From: CAVPEV01 sp963703555 | GTDB lineage: Bacteria; Actinomycetota; Actinomycetes; Actinomycetales; Cellulomonadaceae | Assembly (NCBI GenBank): GCA_963703555.1 | Contig: CAVPEV010000033.1 | Location: forward strand, 55,289-119,288 | DNA length: 64,000 nt | Reading direction: 5' to 3' | In this document: positions 46,250 through 54,958 of the stretch, in pieces | Numbering within the stretch: position 1 is the first letter of the stretch | Layout of the letters: every line of letters begins with the position of its first letter | Program-made: the position numbers and the translations under genes | Notes under the pieces: model-generated | What the model saw: the letters and a program-made list of their open reading frames with translations, nothing else | Told to the model about the DNA's origin: nothing | Databases searched by the model: none

Positions 46250-46663
46250 GTGACGGCGGCGCGTCTGGTCGTGGCGGCCGCGCTGGTCGACGACCTCGCG
46301 GCCCCGACCCGGCTGCTGGCGGCCCGGCGCCGGGTGCCCGCAGAGCTGGCCGGTCGGTGGGAGTTCCCGGGCGGGAAGGTCGAGGGGGCCGAGACGCCGG
46401 TGGCCGCGCTGCACCGGGAGCTCGACGAGGAGCTGGGCGTCACGGTCCGGCTGGGCGCCGAGGTGGTGCCGGCCGCCGGCGGGCCGTGGGTGCTGTCAGA
46501 GCACTACGTGCTGCGGTTGTGGTGGGCACAGATCGTCCGCGGGACCCCCGTCCCCCTGGTCGAGCACGACGAGCTGCGGTGGTTGGCCATCGGGAGCTGG
46601 CTGACCGTGCCGTGGCTGGATGCCGACCAGCCCATCGTCGAGGCGCTTGTTCGCCTTGGGTGA
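46250..46663 (+). CDS. MutT-like NUDIX hydrolase
   Basis: Hydrolyses a nucleoside diphosphate linked to X, perhaps oxidised (d)GTP or (d)CTP. The 137-aa protein has the complete NUDIX box GKVEGAETPVAALHRELDEE, then LGV (G x5 E x7 REUxEExGU), and starts at a GTG 7 nt after the LuxR-type gene, so the two may form an operon. The WEFPGGKVE lead-in is typical of MutT-like enzymes. Confidence 0.92.
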   Translation: MTAARLVVAAALVDDLAAPTRLLAARRRVPAELAGRWEFPGGKVEGAETPVAALHRELDEELGVTVRLGAEVVPAAGGPWVLSEHYVLRLWWAQIVRGTPVPLVEHDELRWLAIGSWLTVPWLDADQPIVEALVRLG

Positions 46664-46681
46664 ACATGGGCCGAAGGGCCG

Positions 46682-46708
46682 TTGGCACTCGCATACGGAG
46701 AGTGCTAA
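46682..46708 (+). promoter_or_regulatory. CIRCE operator (HrcA site) upstream of hsp20
   Basis: TTGGCACTC (46682-46690), a 9-nt spacer and GAGTGCTAA (46700-46708) match the CIRCE consensus TTAGCACTC-N9-GAGTGCTAA with one mismatch. It lies 97 bp upstream of the hsp20 start. HrcA represses CIRCE promoters until heat shock; hrcA itself is not in the window. Confidence 0.92.
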
Positions 46709-46804
46709 TACATGTGCCGTAGCCATCCGCCGGGTGGACACCCGACGGGCGACTCCGGAGCGTCGGGTGGTCCGACGCCGACTGCATGCGGGAGGTGATG
46801 GGGT

Positions 46805-47242
46805 ATGGCTACGCGGTTCGACCCCTTCCAGGAGATGGACCGGATCATGAGCCAGGTCCTCGGCGCCGAGCGTGCTGCTGCGCTGATGCCGATGGACCTG
46901 TACCGCACCGGCGATCACTACGTCATCAACCTCGACCTGCCGGGTGTCGACCCGGGGACCATCGACGTCTCGGTGGAGGACCGCACCCTGACGGTCCGCG
47001 CCGAGCGGTCCGCGCACGACGAGTCCGACTTGCAGTGGCTGGCCCGGGAGCGTCCGACCGGGACGTTCGCCCGTCAGTTGACCGTCGGTCGGGGGCTCGC
47101 GCTCGATCGCATCGAGGCCACGTACACCGACGGCGTGCTCACCCTGACGATCCCGGTGGCCGAGGAGGCGAAGCCGCGCCAGATCCAGGTCCAGCGCGCC
47201 GCGGCGGCTCCGACCCAGATCGGGACCGGGGCCACAGCCTGA
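46805..47242 (+). CDS. hsp20: Hsp20/alpha-crystallin small heat-shock protein
   Basis: ATP-independent chaperone that holds unfolding proteins. The 145-aa product has the alpha-crystallin domain (about 30-125): YVINLDLPGVDPGTIDVSVE, LTVRAERS, FARQLTVGRGLALDRIEATY and VLTLTIPVAEEAKPRQIQVQ. Upstream is a CIRCE element, indicating HrcA control; a GGAGGTGATG ribosome-binding site precedes the ATG at 46805. Convergent with metE. Confidence 0.95.
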   Translation: MATRFDPFQEMDRIMSQVLGAERAAALMPMDLYRTGDHYVINLDLPGVDPGTIDVSVEDRTLTVRAERSAHDESDLQWLARERPTGTFARQLTVGRGLALDRIEATYTDGVLTLTIPVAEEAKPRQIQVQRAAAAPTQIGTGATA

Positions 47243-47294
47243 CCGCCCGACGCGGGGGCCGCCGGCCCGAGACCACGGTCCCCGCGCCCACCAC

Positions 47295-47330
47295 GGACGC
47301 CCCACCACCTTCGCGGGTGATGGGGCGTCC
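47295..47330. terminator. Bidirectional hairpin terminator between hsp20 and metE
   Basis: GGACGCCCCACCACC (47295-47309) and GGTGATGGGGCGTCC (47316-47330) form a 15-bp stem with one C-A mismatch around a 6-nt loop. It lies in the 107-bp gap between convergent hsp20 and metE and could serve both. Confidence 0.8.
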
Positions 47331-47349
47331 GCATGCGCCGGCCGCCCGG

Positions 47350-49692
47350 TCAGCGGCCGGCGCGCACCGCCCGGGCGGCCGCCACGAGGTGCTCCAGCGA
47401 GGGGACGACCTCCTCGTACCGGCGGGTCTTCAGTCCGCAGTCCGGGTTGGCCCACAGCCGGCCGGCCGGGACGACGACGACCGCCGCGTGCAGCAGGTCG
47501 GCGATCTCCTGCTCGCTGGGCACCCGCGGGGAGTGGATGTCGTAGACGCCGGGGCCGATGCCACGGGCGAAGCCCTCGGCGGCGATCTCCGGCAGGATCT
47601 CCATCTTCGAGCGCGCCGCCTCGATGCTCGTCACGTCCGCGTCCAGGCGGTCGATGGCCTCGAACACCTCGCCGAACTCCGAGTAGCACAGGTGCGTGTG
47701 CACCTGGGTGTGCGGTGCCGCCCCGGAGGTGGCCAGCCGGAAGGCCCGGACCGACCAGTCGAGGTAGGGGGGCTGGTCGGCCCTGCGCAGCGGCAGCAGC
47801 TCGCGCAGGGCCGGCTCGTCGACCTGGACGATGGCGATCCCGGCCGCCTCCAGGTCGGCGATCTCGTCCCGGAGGGCGAGTGCCACCTGCGCTGCGGTGT
47901 CCCCGAGCGGCTGGTCGTCCCGGACGAAGGACCAGGCGAGGATCGTCACCGGGCCGGTGAGCATGCCCTTGACCGGCTTGTCGGAGAGCGACTGGGCGTA
48001 ACGGGCCCAGTCGACGGTGATCGGGTCCGGGCGGGACACGTCGCCCCACAGGATCGACGGGCGGGTGCACCGTGACCCGTAGGACTGCACCCAGCCGTTG
48101 CGGGTGACGGCGAAGCCGGCCAGGTGCTCGGCGAAGTACTGCACCATGTCGTTGCGCTCGGGCTCGCCGTGCACCAGGACGTCCAGCCCGATCTGCTCCT
48201 GCAGCGACACCGCGCGGCGGATCTCGGCGCGCATGGCCTCCTCGTAGTCCGCGGTGGACAGCTCGCCGCGGTCGTGCGCGGCCCGGGCCCGGCGGATCTC
48301 GGGGGTCTGCGGGAAGGACCCGATGGTGGTCGTCGGCAGTTCGGGCAGGTGCAGCCGCTCGGCCTGGGCGCTCCGGCGCTCGACGTACGGCGCGCGCCGC
48401 ACGGCGTCCTCGGTGAGGCCCGCGGTCCGGGCGCGGACCCTGGGGTCGCGCACGCCGGGGGCGGCGGCCCGGGAGCGCAGCACGCCGGCGTTCGCCGTCA
48501 TCGCGTCCTGGATCGCGCCGCGGCCCGCGGTGAGGCCGCGGGCCAGGGTGACGACCTCGCCGACCTTCTGGTCGGCGAACGCCAGCCAGCTGCGCAGCGC
48601 CGGCTCCAGGTCGGCCTCGTCGTCGACGTCGTGCGGCACGTGCTGCAGGGACGCGGACGTGCCCACCGCCACCTGGGCGGCGCCCAGGCCGGTCAGCCCC
48701 TCGAGTGTGGTCAGGGCGGCGTCGAGGTCCGCGCGCCACACGTTGCGGCCGTCCACCACCCCGCCGACCAGCACCTTCGTGGCCAGACCGGGCACCGCGG
48801 TGGGCACACGGCCGCGCACGAGGTCCACCGCGATGCCGTCGACGTCGGTGGCCGCGAGCACCGGCCACGCCCCGCCGAGGCCGCCATAGGGGGCGGCGAC
48901 GAGGATCGCCGGCCGCTCCGGGCGGGACAGGTCCGTGGCCAGCGTGCGGTACGCCTGGGTCGCCGCGGCGTGGAGCTCGGCGGCGGGCACCCCGACGGAG
49001 TCGGAGACCAGCGCCGGCTCGTCCAGCTGCACCCAGGTCGCCCCGGCGGCGGCCAGGGCGCGCAGCAGCTCGGCGTACACCGCGACGACGTCGGCCAGCC
49101 GGTCGATCGGTGCGAACCCGGCGGGGGCGTCGGCGGTCGGCTTGGCCAGCGCCAGGAAGGTGACCGGGCCGACGAGCACCGGGCGGGTGAGCACACCGTC
49201 CGCCAGAGCCTCGGCCAGCTCACGGACGGGACGGTCCCCCGCCAGCCGGAAGGTGGTCGCCGGGCCGATCTCCGGCACCAGGTAGTGGTAGTTCGTGTCG
49301 AACCACTTCGTCATCTCCAGCGGGAGGTCGGCCCCGCGCCCCCGGGCCACCGTGGAGTAGCCCGCCAGGTCGAGGCCGCCGCGCTCGTCGAGCAGGTCGG
49401 TGAACCGGTCCGGCACCGCACCGACGGTCGCGGCCGCATCGAGCATGGGGTCGTAGAAGGAGAAGCTGCTCGGCACGGCCGGGACGTCGGCGGGCAGCCC
49501 CAGGCCGGCGAGGCGCTCGCGGGTCCGGCGGCGCAGCGCGGCGCCGGCGGCCTCGAGGTCCGCCGCGGCGGACCGCCCGGCCCAGAACGCCTCCAGCGCG
49601 CGCTTGAGCTCACGGTGCGGCCCGATCCGCGGGTAGCCCAGGATCGTGCCCGTCGGGAACGGGGGCAGTCGCAGGATGGGGGTGTCGGTCAT
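47350..49692 (-). CDS. metE: Cobalamin-independent methionine synthase
   Basis: Transfers a methyl group from 5-methyltetrahydropteroyl-glutamate to homocysteine, giving methionine. The 780-aa protein has the N-terminal duplicate (GYPRIGPHRELKRALEAFW) and the catalytic C-terminal domain with HTHLCYSEFGEVFEAI and WANPDCGLKTR, which hold the zinc-binding His and Cys. The start overlaps the metF stop by 4 nt. The operon is metF-metE, controlled by the upstream SAM riboswitch. Confidence 0.97.
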   Translation of the reverse strand: MTDTPILRLPPFPTGTILGYPRIGPHRELKRALEAFWAGRSAAADLEAAGAALRRRTRERLAGLGLPADVPAVPSSFSFYDPMLDAAATVGAVPDRFTDLLDERGGLDLAGYSTVARGRGADLPLEMTKWFDTNYHYLVPEIGPATTFRLAGDRPVRELAEALADGVLTRPVLVGPVTFLALAKPTADAPAGFAPIDRLADVVAVYAELLRALAAAGATWVQLDEPALVSDSVGVPAAELHAAATQAYRTLATDLSRPERPAILVAAPYGGLGGAWPVLAATDVDGIAVDLVRGRVPTAVPGLATKVLVGGVVDGRNVWRADLDAALTTLEGLTGLGAAQVAVGTSASLQHVPHDVDDEADLEPALRSWLAFADQKVGEVVTLARGLTAGRGAIQDAMTANAGVLRSRAAAPGVRDPRVRARTAGLTEDAVRRAPYVERRSAQAERLHLPELPTTTIGSFPQTPEIRRARAAHDRGELSTADYEEAMRAEIRRAVSLQEQIGLDVLVHGEPERNDMVQYFAEHLAGFAVTRNGWVQSYGSRCTRPSILWGDVSRPDPITVDWARYAQSLSDKPVKGMLTGPVTILAWSFVRDDQPLGDTAAQVALALRDEIADLEAAGIAIVQVDEPALRELLPLRRADQPPYLDWSVRAFRLATSGAAPHTQVHTHLCYSEFGEVFEAIDRLDADVTSIEAARSKMEILPEIAAEGFARGIGPGVYDIHSPRVPSEQEIADLLHAAVVVVPAGRLWANPDCGLKTRRYEEVVPSLEHLVAAARAVRAGR

Positions 49693-50708
49693 CGGGTCAT
49701 CCCTCGGATCGTGGCGGTGGTGGCAGTCGCGGTGGTGGCAGTCGCGGTGGTGGCAGTTGCAGTTGCAGTGGTGACGGCCGGGGCGCCGGGAGCATCGAGC
49801 AGGCCGGCGCCCGCCAGCAGGTCCAGCGCGGCCCGGTGGGTGTTGAACGTGTACAGGTGGACGCCCGGCGCCCCGCCGTCGAGCACGCGGTGCACCAGCT
49901 CGACCCCGGCACGGATGCCGACCCGATGCCGCTCGGCGCCGTCGGTGGCCTCCAGCCGGGCGAGCAGGTCCCGCGGGACGGTCACGCCGGTGAGGCTCTC
50001 CAGGCGGAGCAGCCGGGCCGGGTCGGTGCTCGGGATGATGCCGGGCACGATGGGGATCGTCACGCCGGCGGCGCGGGCCAGGTCGACGAGCTCCAGGTAG
50101 GAGTCGGCGTCGAAGAACACCTGGGTGATCGCGAAGTCGGCGCCGGCGTCCTGCTTGGCGAGCAGGGCGGTGATGTCCTGCTCGCGGCTGCTCCCGGCGC
50201 CGGCGTTGCCCCGGGGGAACGCGGCCACCGCGACGGACAGCGGCTTGACGGTGGCCCGGACCCGTTGCGCCGGGCTGGCTGCGGACCGGCGGGCCTCGAC
50301 CTCGCGCAGCAGCCGGACCAGCTCGGCAGCGGTGGCCAGTCCGGCCGGGTGCGGCTGCCAGTCCGGCACGCCGGCCGGCGGGTCGCCGCGCAGCGCGAGG
50401 AAGGACCGCGCCCCCTCGTCGAGGAACTCCTCGATGGTTCGGATGAGCTCGGCGCGGGACGCTCCCACGCAGGTGAGGTGCGCGATCGGGGTGAGGGACG
50501 TCTCCCGAAGGATCCGGGACACCAGCGCCCGGCTGGTCTCCCGCGTCGAGCCGGAGGCGCCGTAGGTGACCGAGACGAAGTCCGGCCGGGCCGCGGCCAG
50601 TTGCTGGATCGTCGCCCAGAGCCGGGGCTCGGCGTCCGGGGTGCGCGGGGGGAAGAACTCGAAGGACACCGTTGGTCGGTCGGTGGCCCGGCGGGTGATC
50701 GTGCTCAT
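49689..50708 (-). CDS. metF: Methylenetetrahydrofolate reductase
   Basis: Makes 5-methyltetrahydrofolate, the methyl donor for MetE. The 339-aa protein has VSFEFFPPRTPDAEPRLWAT, DFVSVTYGASGSTRE, FLALRGDPP, ITQVFFDAD and HLYTFNTHRAAL. The ATG at 50708 lies 7 nt after the riboswitch P1 stem. The C-terminus has a Thr/Ala repeat tail (TATATTATATTA...), encoded by 15-bp repeats, absent from typical MetF. It overlaps metE by 4 nt. Confidence 0.95.
   Translation of the reverse strand: MSTITRRATDRPTVSFEFFPPRTPDAEPRLWATIQQLAAARPDFVSVTYGASGSTRETSRALVSRILRETSLTPIAHLTCVGASRAELIRTIEEFLDEGARSFLALRGDPPAGVPDWQPHPAGLATAAELVRLLREVEARRSAASPAQRVRATVKPLSVAVAAFPRGNAGAGSSREQDITALLAKQDAGADFAITQVFFDADSYLELVDLARAAGVTIPIVPGIIPSTDPARLLRLESLTGVTVPRDLLARLEATDGAERHRVGIRAGVELVHRVLDGGAPGVHLYTFNTHRAALDLLAGAGLLDAPGAPAVTTATATATTATATTATATTATIRGMTR
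49714..49758 (-). repeat. 15-bp tandem repeat in the metF 3' end
   Basis: Three copies of GCGGTGGTGGCAGTC (the last ends in T) at 49714-49728, 49729-49743 and 49744-49758. On the coding strand they give a Thr-Ala-Thr repeat. Length is a multiple of three, so copy-number change keeps the frame. Confidence 0.9.
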
Positions 50709-50715
50709 GGTCGCT

Positions 50716-50805
50716 CCATCGGCCCTGGCGGAAGCACCCACACCCTCAGGACGAGGGGGGTTGCTGCGGCGTCGGGGAGCCAGGTCTCTCGGCCGCTCTG
50801 GATGG
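50716..50805 (-). promoter_or_regulatory. SAM riboswitch controlling metF-metE
   Basis: Reading the minus strand, 50805-50716 has the SAM-I/S-box clan core: CCATC (P1 5'), AGAGCGGCCGAGAGACCTGG, CGACGCCGCAGCAACC, GGGTGTGGGTGCTTCCGCC and GATGG (P1 3'). P1's 3' strand runs directly into GGAG, the only ribosome-binding candidate before the ATG at 50708. SAM binding should stabilise P1 and hide it, giving translational control (inference). SAM-I versus SAM-I/IV subtype is not resolved. Confidence 0.85.
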
Positions 50806-50813
50806 CGCCGTGA

Positions 50814-51401
50814 TCATAGGCGCGGGCCGTGCGGGGCGGCAAAGCCGTCCACGGGACAGCCGGCGAGGTGGTCGTCGACCAGGCCGCACGCCTGCATGGT
50901 CGCGTAGGCGGTGGTCGGCCCGACGAACCGGAAGCCCGCAGCGCGTAGCTCGCGGGCCAGTGCGGCCGATGCCGGCGTGGCTGCCGGTACGTCAGCGCAG
51001 GTGCGGGGGCGCGGGCGCGGGGCCGGTGCGTGGGACCAGACCACCTCGTCCAGGGTGCGGCCGGCCTGGTGCAGGGCGAGCACGGCGCGGGCGCCGGCGA
51101 TCGTCGCCTGGATCTTCGCCCGGTTACGGATGATGCCCGCGTCGGCCAGCAGCCGCTCGACGTCAGCCGGGCCGTACCGGGCCACGACCTGCGGATCGAA
51201 CCCGGCGAACGCGGTGCGAAAGGCGGGACGCTTGCGCAGCACGGTGATCCAGGCCAGGCCGGACTGGAACGCCTCGAGGGCGAGCCGCTCGAAGAGGGCC
51301 TGCTCACCGTGCACCGGGCGGCCCCACTCCGCGTCGTGGTAGGCCGCGTACAGCGGGTCGCCGTCGCCGAAGCAGCGGACGCCGGGGCGGGTACCAGGCA
51401 T
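50814..51401 (-). CDS. tag: DNA-3-methyladenine glycosylase I
   Basis: Excises 3-methyladenine from alkylated DNA. The 195-aa protein has GVRCFGDGDPLYAAYHDAEW and LFERLALEAFQSGLAWITVL (helix-hairpin-helix region). Zinc ligands are Cys9, His22, and the late His/Cys in DHLAGCP. Start ATG at 51401; the long in-frame extension to 52877 lies inside putA and is spurious. It follows putA by 5 nt, so they may be co-transcribed. Confidence 0.94.
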   Translation of the reverse strand: MPGTRPGVRCFGDGDPLYAAYHDAEWGRPVHGEQALFERLALEAFQSGLAWITVLRKRPAFRTAFAGFDPQVVARYGPADVERLLADAGIIRNRAKIQATIAGARAVLALHQAGRTLDEVVWSHAPAPRPRPRTCADVPAATPASAALARELRAAGFRFVGPTTAYATMQACGLVDDHLAGCPVDGFAAPHGPRL

Positions 51402-51406
51402 CGGGC

Positions 51407-54400
51407 TCAACCCTCCAGGTGACCGAACCGGTGCCGGGTGCGGGACACGGCCTGCTCGCGCAGCACGGTGAGCAGCTCGCGCCGGCCGGAGGCGGTCACC
51501 GGGTGGTCCAGGACGGTGGTGGCGCCGAGCACGGCCACGGCGGCCTCGCGCAGCCCGGGCGCCGCGCCGACCACCCGGATGCGGCCGGTCACCGCGCCGG
51601 ACCGGACCCGGTCGGCGAACACCGCGTCCGACTCGTCCGCCAGCCGGCTGACGGCGGCCGGGACGGCCGCCCGGCGGGCCGCCGCGAGCACCCGCTGGAC
51701 GTGCACCGCCCGCGCACCGGCCCCCATCCGCACGGTCAGCTGCGGCACTGGCCGGTAGCGCAGCGTATTCTCCTCGACCGCCAGACCCGACGGGTCGTGG
51801 TCGACGGAGAACTCCTCGGCCCACCAGCGCTCGTCGTCGGCCAGGGCCCAGGCCAGCCAGCCGTCGTCGTCGGTGGGGACGTCCGGGGCGTCCTGCCAGG
51901 TGCCCAGCTGGGCCACGTAGCTCGGCCCGCCGGTCTTGGCGCCGGGCCCGACGACGGAGCCCTTCCACCCACCGAACGGCTGGCGCTGCACGATCGCGCC
52001 GGTGATGTGCCGGTTGACGTAGGCGTTGCCGACCTCGACCCGGTCCAACCAGCGCGCGATCTCCCCGGCGTCCAGGGAGTGCAGACCGCCGGTGAGGCCG
52101 TAGGCGGTGGCGTTCTGCAGGGCGATCGCCTCGTCGAGGTCCCGGGCGGTCAGCAGGCCCAACACCGGCCCGAAGCATTCCGTGAGGTGCAGGAACGACC
52201 CGGGGGTGACGCCGTCCCGCACACCCGGGGACCACAGCCGGCCGGACCCGTCGAGCGCGCGGGGCTCGACGAGCCAGGACTCGCCGGGCTCCAGGGTGGT
52301 GAGGGCGCGCTCGAGCTTGCCGGTGGGCGGCTCGATGAGGGGGCCCATCGCTGCGCCCAGGTCGGTGGGCCAGCCGACCGGCAGGGAGCGCACCGCGTCG
52401 ACGAGCTGGCGGCGGAACCGTGCGGACCGGCCCACCGAGCCGACGGCGATGACCAGGCTCGCCGCCGAGCACTTCTGTCCGGCGTTGCCGAAGGCGGACC
52501 GGACGATGTCCGCCACCGCGAGGTCGAGGTCCGCCGACGGGGTGACGACGATCGCGTTCTTGCCGGACGTCTCCGCGAGCACCGGGCGGTCCGGCCGCCA
52601 GGAGGCGAACAGCCGCGCGGTGTCTGAGGCGCCGGTCAGCACGACGACGTCCACGCCCGGGTGGGCGACCAGGTGCCGGCCGGTGGCGTCCTCCGGCACC
52701 CGGACCACCTGCACGACGTCCGGGTCGAACCCGACAGCGGCGAGCGCATCGCGGAACGCCGGGGCGGCGACCTGCGCGCAACGGGGCGTCTGCGGGGCGG
52801 GCTTGAGCAGGGCGGGTGCGCCGGCGGCCAGCGCGGCCAGCGTCGAGCCGAGCGGGATGGAGACGGGGAAGTTCCACGGCGGGGTGACCAGGACCAGCCC
52901 GACGGGGGTGAACCGGGCACCGGGCACGGCGTGCAGGGCCAGGGCGCGCTCGGCGTAGTAGCGGGCGAAGTCCACCGCCTCGGACACCTCCGGGTCGGCC
53001 TCGGCGACGGTCTTGCCGGCCTCGTCGGCCATCACGGCGACGAGGTCCCCCCGCAGACCCTCGAGGCGGTCGGCGATGTCGCGCAGGACCGCGGCCCGCA
53101 CGGCGGGAGCGGCGGCGGCCCAGGCGGTGCCGGCGCGCCGGGCCCGGGCGACGGCCTCGTCGACGGCTGCCGGGGTGGACAGCTCCGGTGGCAGGTCCGC
53201 GGGAGCCGGCGACGCGACGAGGGCGGCGGCCCAGGCCCGGGACTCGGCGACGGCCGGGTCGGTGTCAGGCGCGTTGACGAAGCCGACCGGTCCGGCGGGG
53301 GACGTGACGGCGGGCGTGGACCCGGCGGCGGGCGTGGACCCGGCCGCGGGCGTGGACCCCGCGGCGGGCGTCGCCGGGACGTCGGCCTGCGGCCGGTCAT
53401 GGTGGCGAGGACGTCGACGGGGCGTCGTGGACACGGTCCGCCGGGCCGGAACCGCCGCGCGGAAGGCGGCCTCCTGGGCTGCCATCGCCCGCGGCCCTCC
53501 GGCGAACTGCGCGTGCAGGAAGTTCTCCGGCGCGGCGTTCTCCTCCAGCCGGCGCACCAGGTAGGAGATCGCCACGTCGAAGTCGTCGCGGGCGACCACC
53601 GGGCAGTACAGCAACACCGGTCCGACGTCGGCCTGCACTGCGCGGGCCTGCGCCGGCGCCATGCCCTGGAGCATCTCCACGTCCATCGCCTCGCTCACGC
53701 CGCGGGCCCGGGCGAGCAGGTGCGCGGCGGCGAGGTGGAACAGGTTGTGGCCGGCGACCCCGAGGCGCACGTGCTCGGTGGTCCCCGGCCGCAGCGCCCG
53801 GTCGAGCAGGCGCAGGTAGTTCGCGTCGACCTCGGCCTTGGACTCGTAAGGTGCCTGCTGCCAGCCGTGCAGCTCGGCCTCGACCTTCTCCATAGCCAGG
53901 TTGGCGCCCTTGACGAGGCGGATCTTGATGCGGGCCCCGCCGGCCTCGATGCGTCGCTGGGCGAAGTCGGCCAGCCGGTCGAAGGCACCGAGCGCGTCGG
54001 GCAGGTAGGCCTGCAGCACGATCCCGGCCTCGAGGTCGTGCAGCTCGGGGCGGTCCAGCAGCGTGCTGAACACCTCGCAGGTCAACGCGAGGTCGCGGTA
54101 GTCCTCCATGTCGAGGTTGACGAACGTGCCGTGGTCGCGGGCCTCGCGGTACAGCGGCAGCAGCCGCTCGACGAGCCGGTCGCGCGAGCCGGGCAGGTCC
54201 CAGGCGGACAGCTGGCTGACCACCGAGGACGCCTTGACCGACACGTAGTCGACCTCCGGGCGGCGCAGCAGCTCGATGGTGCGCCGCAGCCGACGGCGGG
54301 CCTCGTCCTCGCCGAGGACCGCCTCGCCGAGCAGGTTGAGGTTGAGCCGGAACCCCTGGGCGCGCTCGGTGGCGACGTGGCGGGCCAGCGCCTGCGGGTC

Positions 54401-54808
54401 GGCATCGGCGACGAGGTGCCCGACCAGCTGGCGCAACCGTGCCCGGGCGGCCGGCACCGCGATGGCGGGCGCCGCCGGGGCCACCCGGCCACCGACCCCC
54501 AGCAGCAGCCGGTCCACCGGGCCGAGGAAGGCCCGTGCGGCACCGGCGTGCGCGGCGATGCCGGCCAGCTCGCGGGCGGCGACCCCGGCGTCCTCCGGGC
54601 GCGCCACCCGGTCGACGAACCGCACACCCAGGTCCAGCCCGGCCGGGTCGGCGACCAGCGCGGCCAGCCGAGCGGTGGCCGCGCGCTCCTCCCGGCTCGC
54701 GCCGCCGTCGTCGGCGGTGGTCTCCCAGTGGTGGGCGAGGGCCACGGCCTCGTCGGCGACGGCTTCCAGCGGGGTGAGGGTCGGGGTGGGGGCAGGCTCG
54801 GAGGTCAT
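51407..54808 (-). CDS. putA: Bifunctional proline dehydrogenase / glutamate-semialdehyde dehydrogenase
   Basis: Converts proline to glutamate in two steps. The 1133-aa protein has an N-terminal helical region, the PRODH barrel (about 110-440; RRIEAGGARIKIRLVKGANL, AGHNLFHLAAAHLLAR) and the P5CDH domain (about 540-1040; TPPWNFPVSIPLGS, LAETSGKNAIVV with catalytic Glu, and GNAGQKCSAASLV with catalytic Cys). A PAAGST repeat forms the linker. No ribbon-helix-helix repressor domain is present. I chose the ATG at 54808; an in-frame start at 54943 adds a Pro-rich leader. Confidence 0.95.
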   Translation of the reverse strand: MTSEPAPTPTLTPLEAVADEAVALAHHWETTADDGGASREERAATARLAALVADPAGLDLGVRFVDRVARPEDAGVAARELAGIAAHAGAARAFLGPVDRLLLGVGGRVAPAAPAIAVPAARARLRQLVGHLVADADPQALARHVATERAQGFRLNLNLLGEAVLGEDEARRRLRRTIELLRRPEVDYVSVKASSVVSQLSAWDLPGSRDRLVERLLPLYREARDHGTFVNLDMEDYRDLALTCEVFSTLLDRPELHDLEAGIVLQAYLPDALGAFDRLADFAQRRIEAGGARIKIRLVKGANLAMEKVEAELHGWQQAPYESKAEVDANYLRLLDRALRPGTTEHVRLGVAGHNLFHLAAAHLLARARGVSEAMDVEMLQGMAPAQARAVQADVGPVLLYCPVVARDDFDVAISYLVRRLEENAAPENFLHAQFAGGPRAMAAQEAAFRAAVPARRTVSTTPRRRPRHHDRPQADVPATPAAGSTPAAGSTPAAGSTPAVTSPAGPVGFVNAPDTDPAVAESRAWAAALVASPAPADLPPELSTPAAVDEAVARARRAGTAWAAAAPAVRAAVLRDIADRLEGLRGDLVAVMADEAGKTVAEADPEVSEAVDFARYYAERALALHAVPGARFTPVGLVLVTPPWNFPVSIPLGSTLAALAAGAPALLKPAPQTPRCAQVAAPAFRDALAAVGFDPDVVQVVRVPEDATGRHLVAHPGVDVVVLTGASDTARLFASWRPDRPVLAETSGKNAIVVTPSADLDLAVADIVRSAFGNAGQKCSAASLVIAVGSVGRSARFRRQLVDAVRSLPVGWPTDLGAAMGPLIEPPTGKLERALTTLEPGESWLVEPRALDGSGRLWSPGVRDGVTPGSFLHLTECFGPVLGLLTARDLDEAIALQNATAYGLTGGLHSLDAGEIARWLDRVEVGNAYVNRHITGAIVQRQPFGGWKGSVVGPGAKTGGPSYVAQLGTWQDAPDVPTDDDGWLAWALADDERWWAEEFSVDHDPSGLAVEENTLRYRPVPQLTVRMGAGARAVHVQRVLAAARRAAVPAAVSRLADESDAVFADRVRSGAVTGRIRVVGAAPGLREAAVAVLGATTVLDHPVTASGRRELLTVLREQAVSRTRHRFGHLEG
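53311..53374 (-). repeat. 18-bp tandem repeat in the putA linker
   Basis: CGGGCGTGGACCC recurs at 53311, 53329, 53347 and (partly) 53365, an 18-bp period. It encodes a repeated Ala-Ala-Gly-Ser-Thr-Pro spacer between the PRODH and P5CDH domains and keeps the reading frame. Confidence 0.9.
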
Positions 54809-54958
54809 GGCGTCAGGGTGCCGCTGCGGAGGGGGTGCTGTCGCGTCCGCACCGCGGTGGACCGGTGCGGTCGGGTCCGGCAACGGGGGTTGGGGCGCTC
54901 TGCGGGCGGTGGTGTCGCGTGGTGGTGGGGTACGGGACTGCACGGCAGGGCCGGTCGG

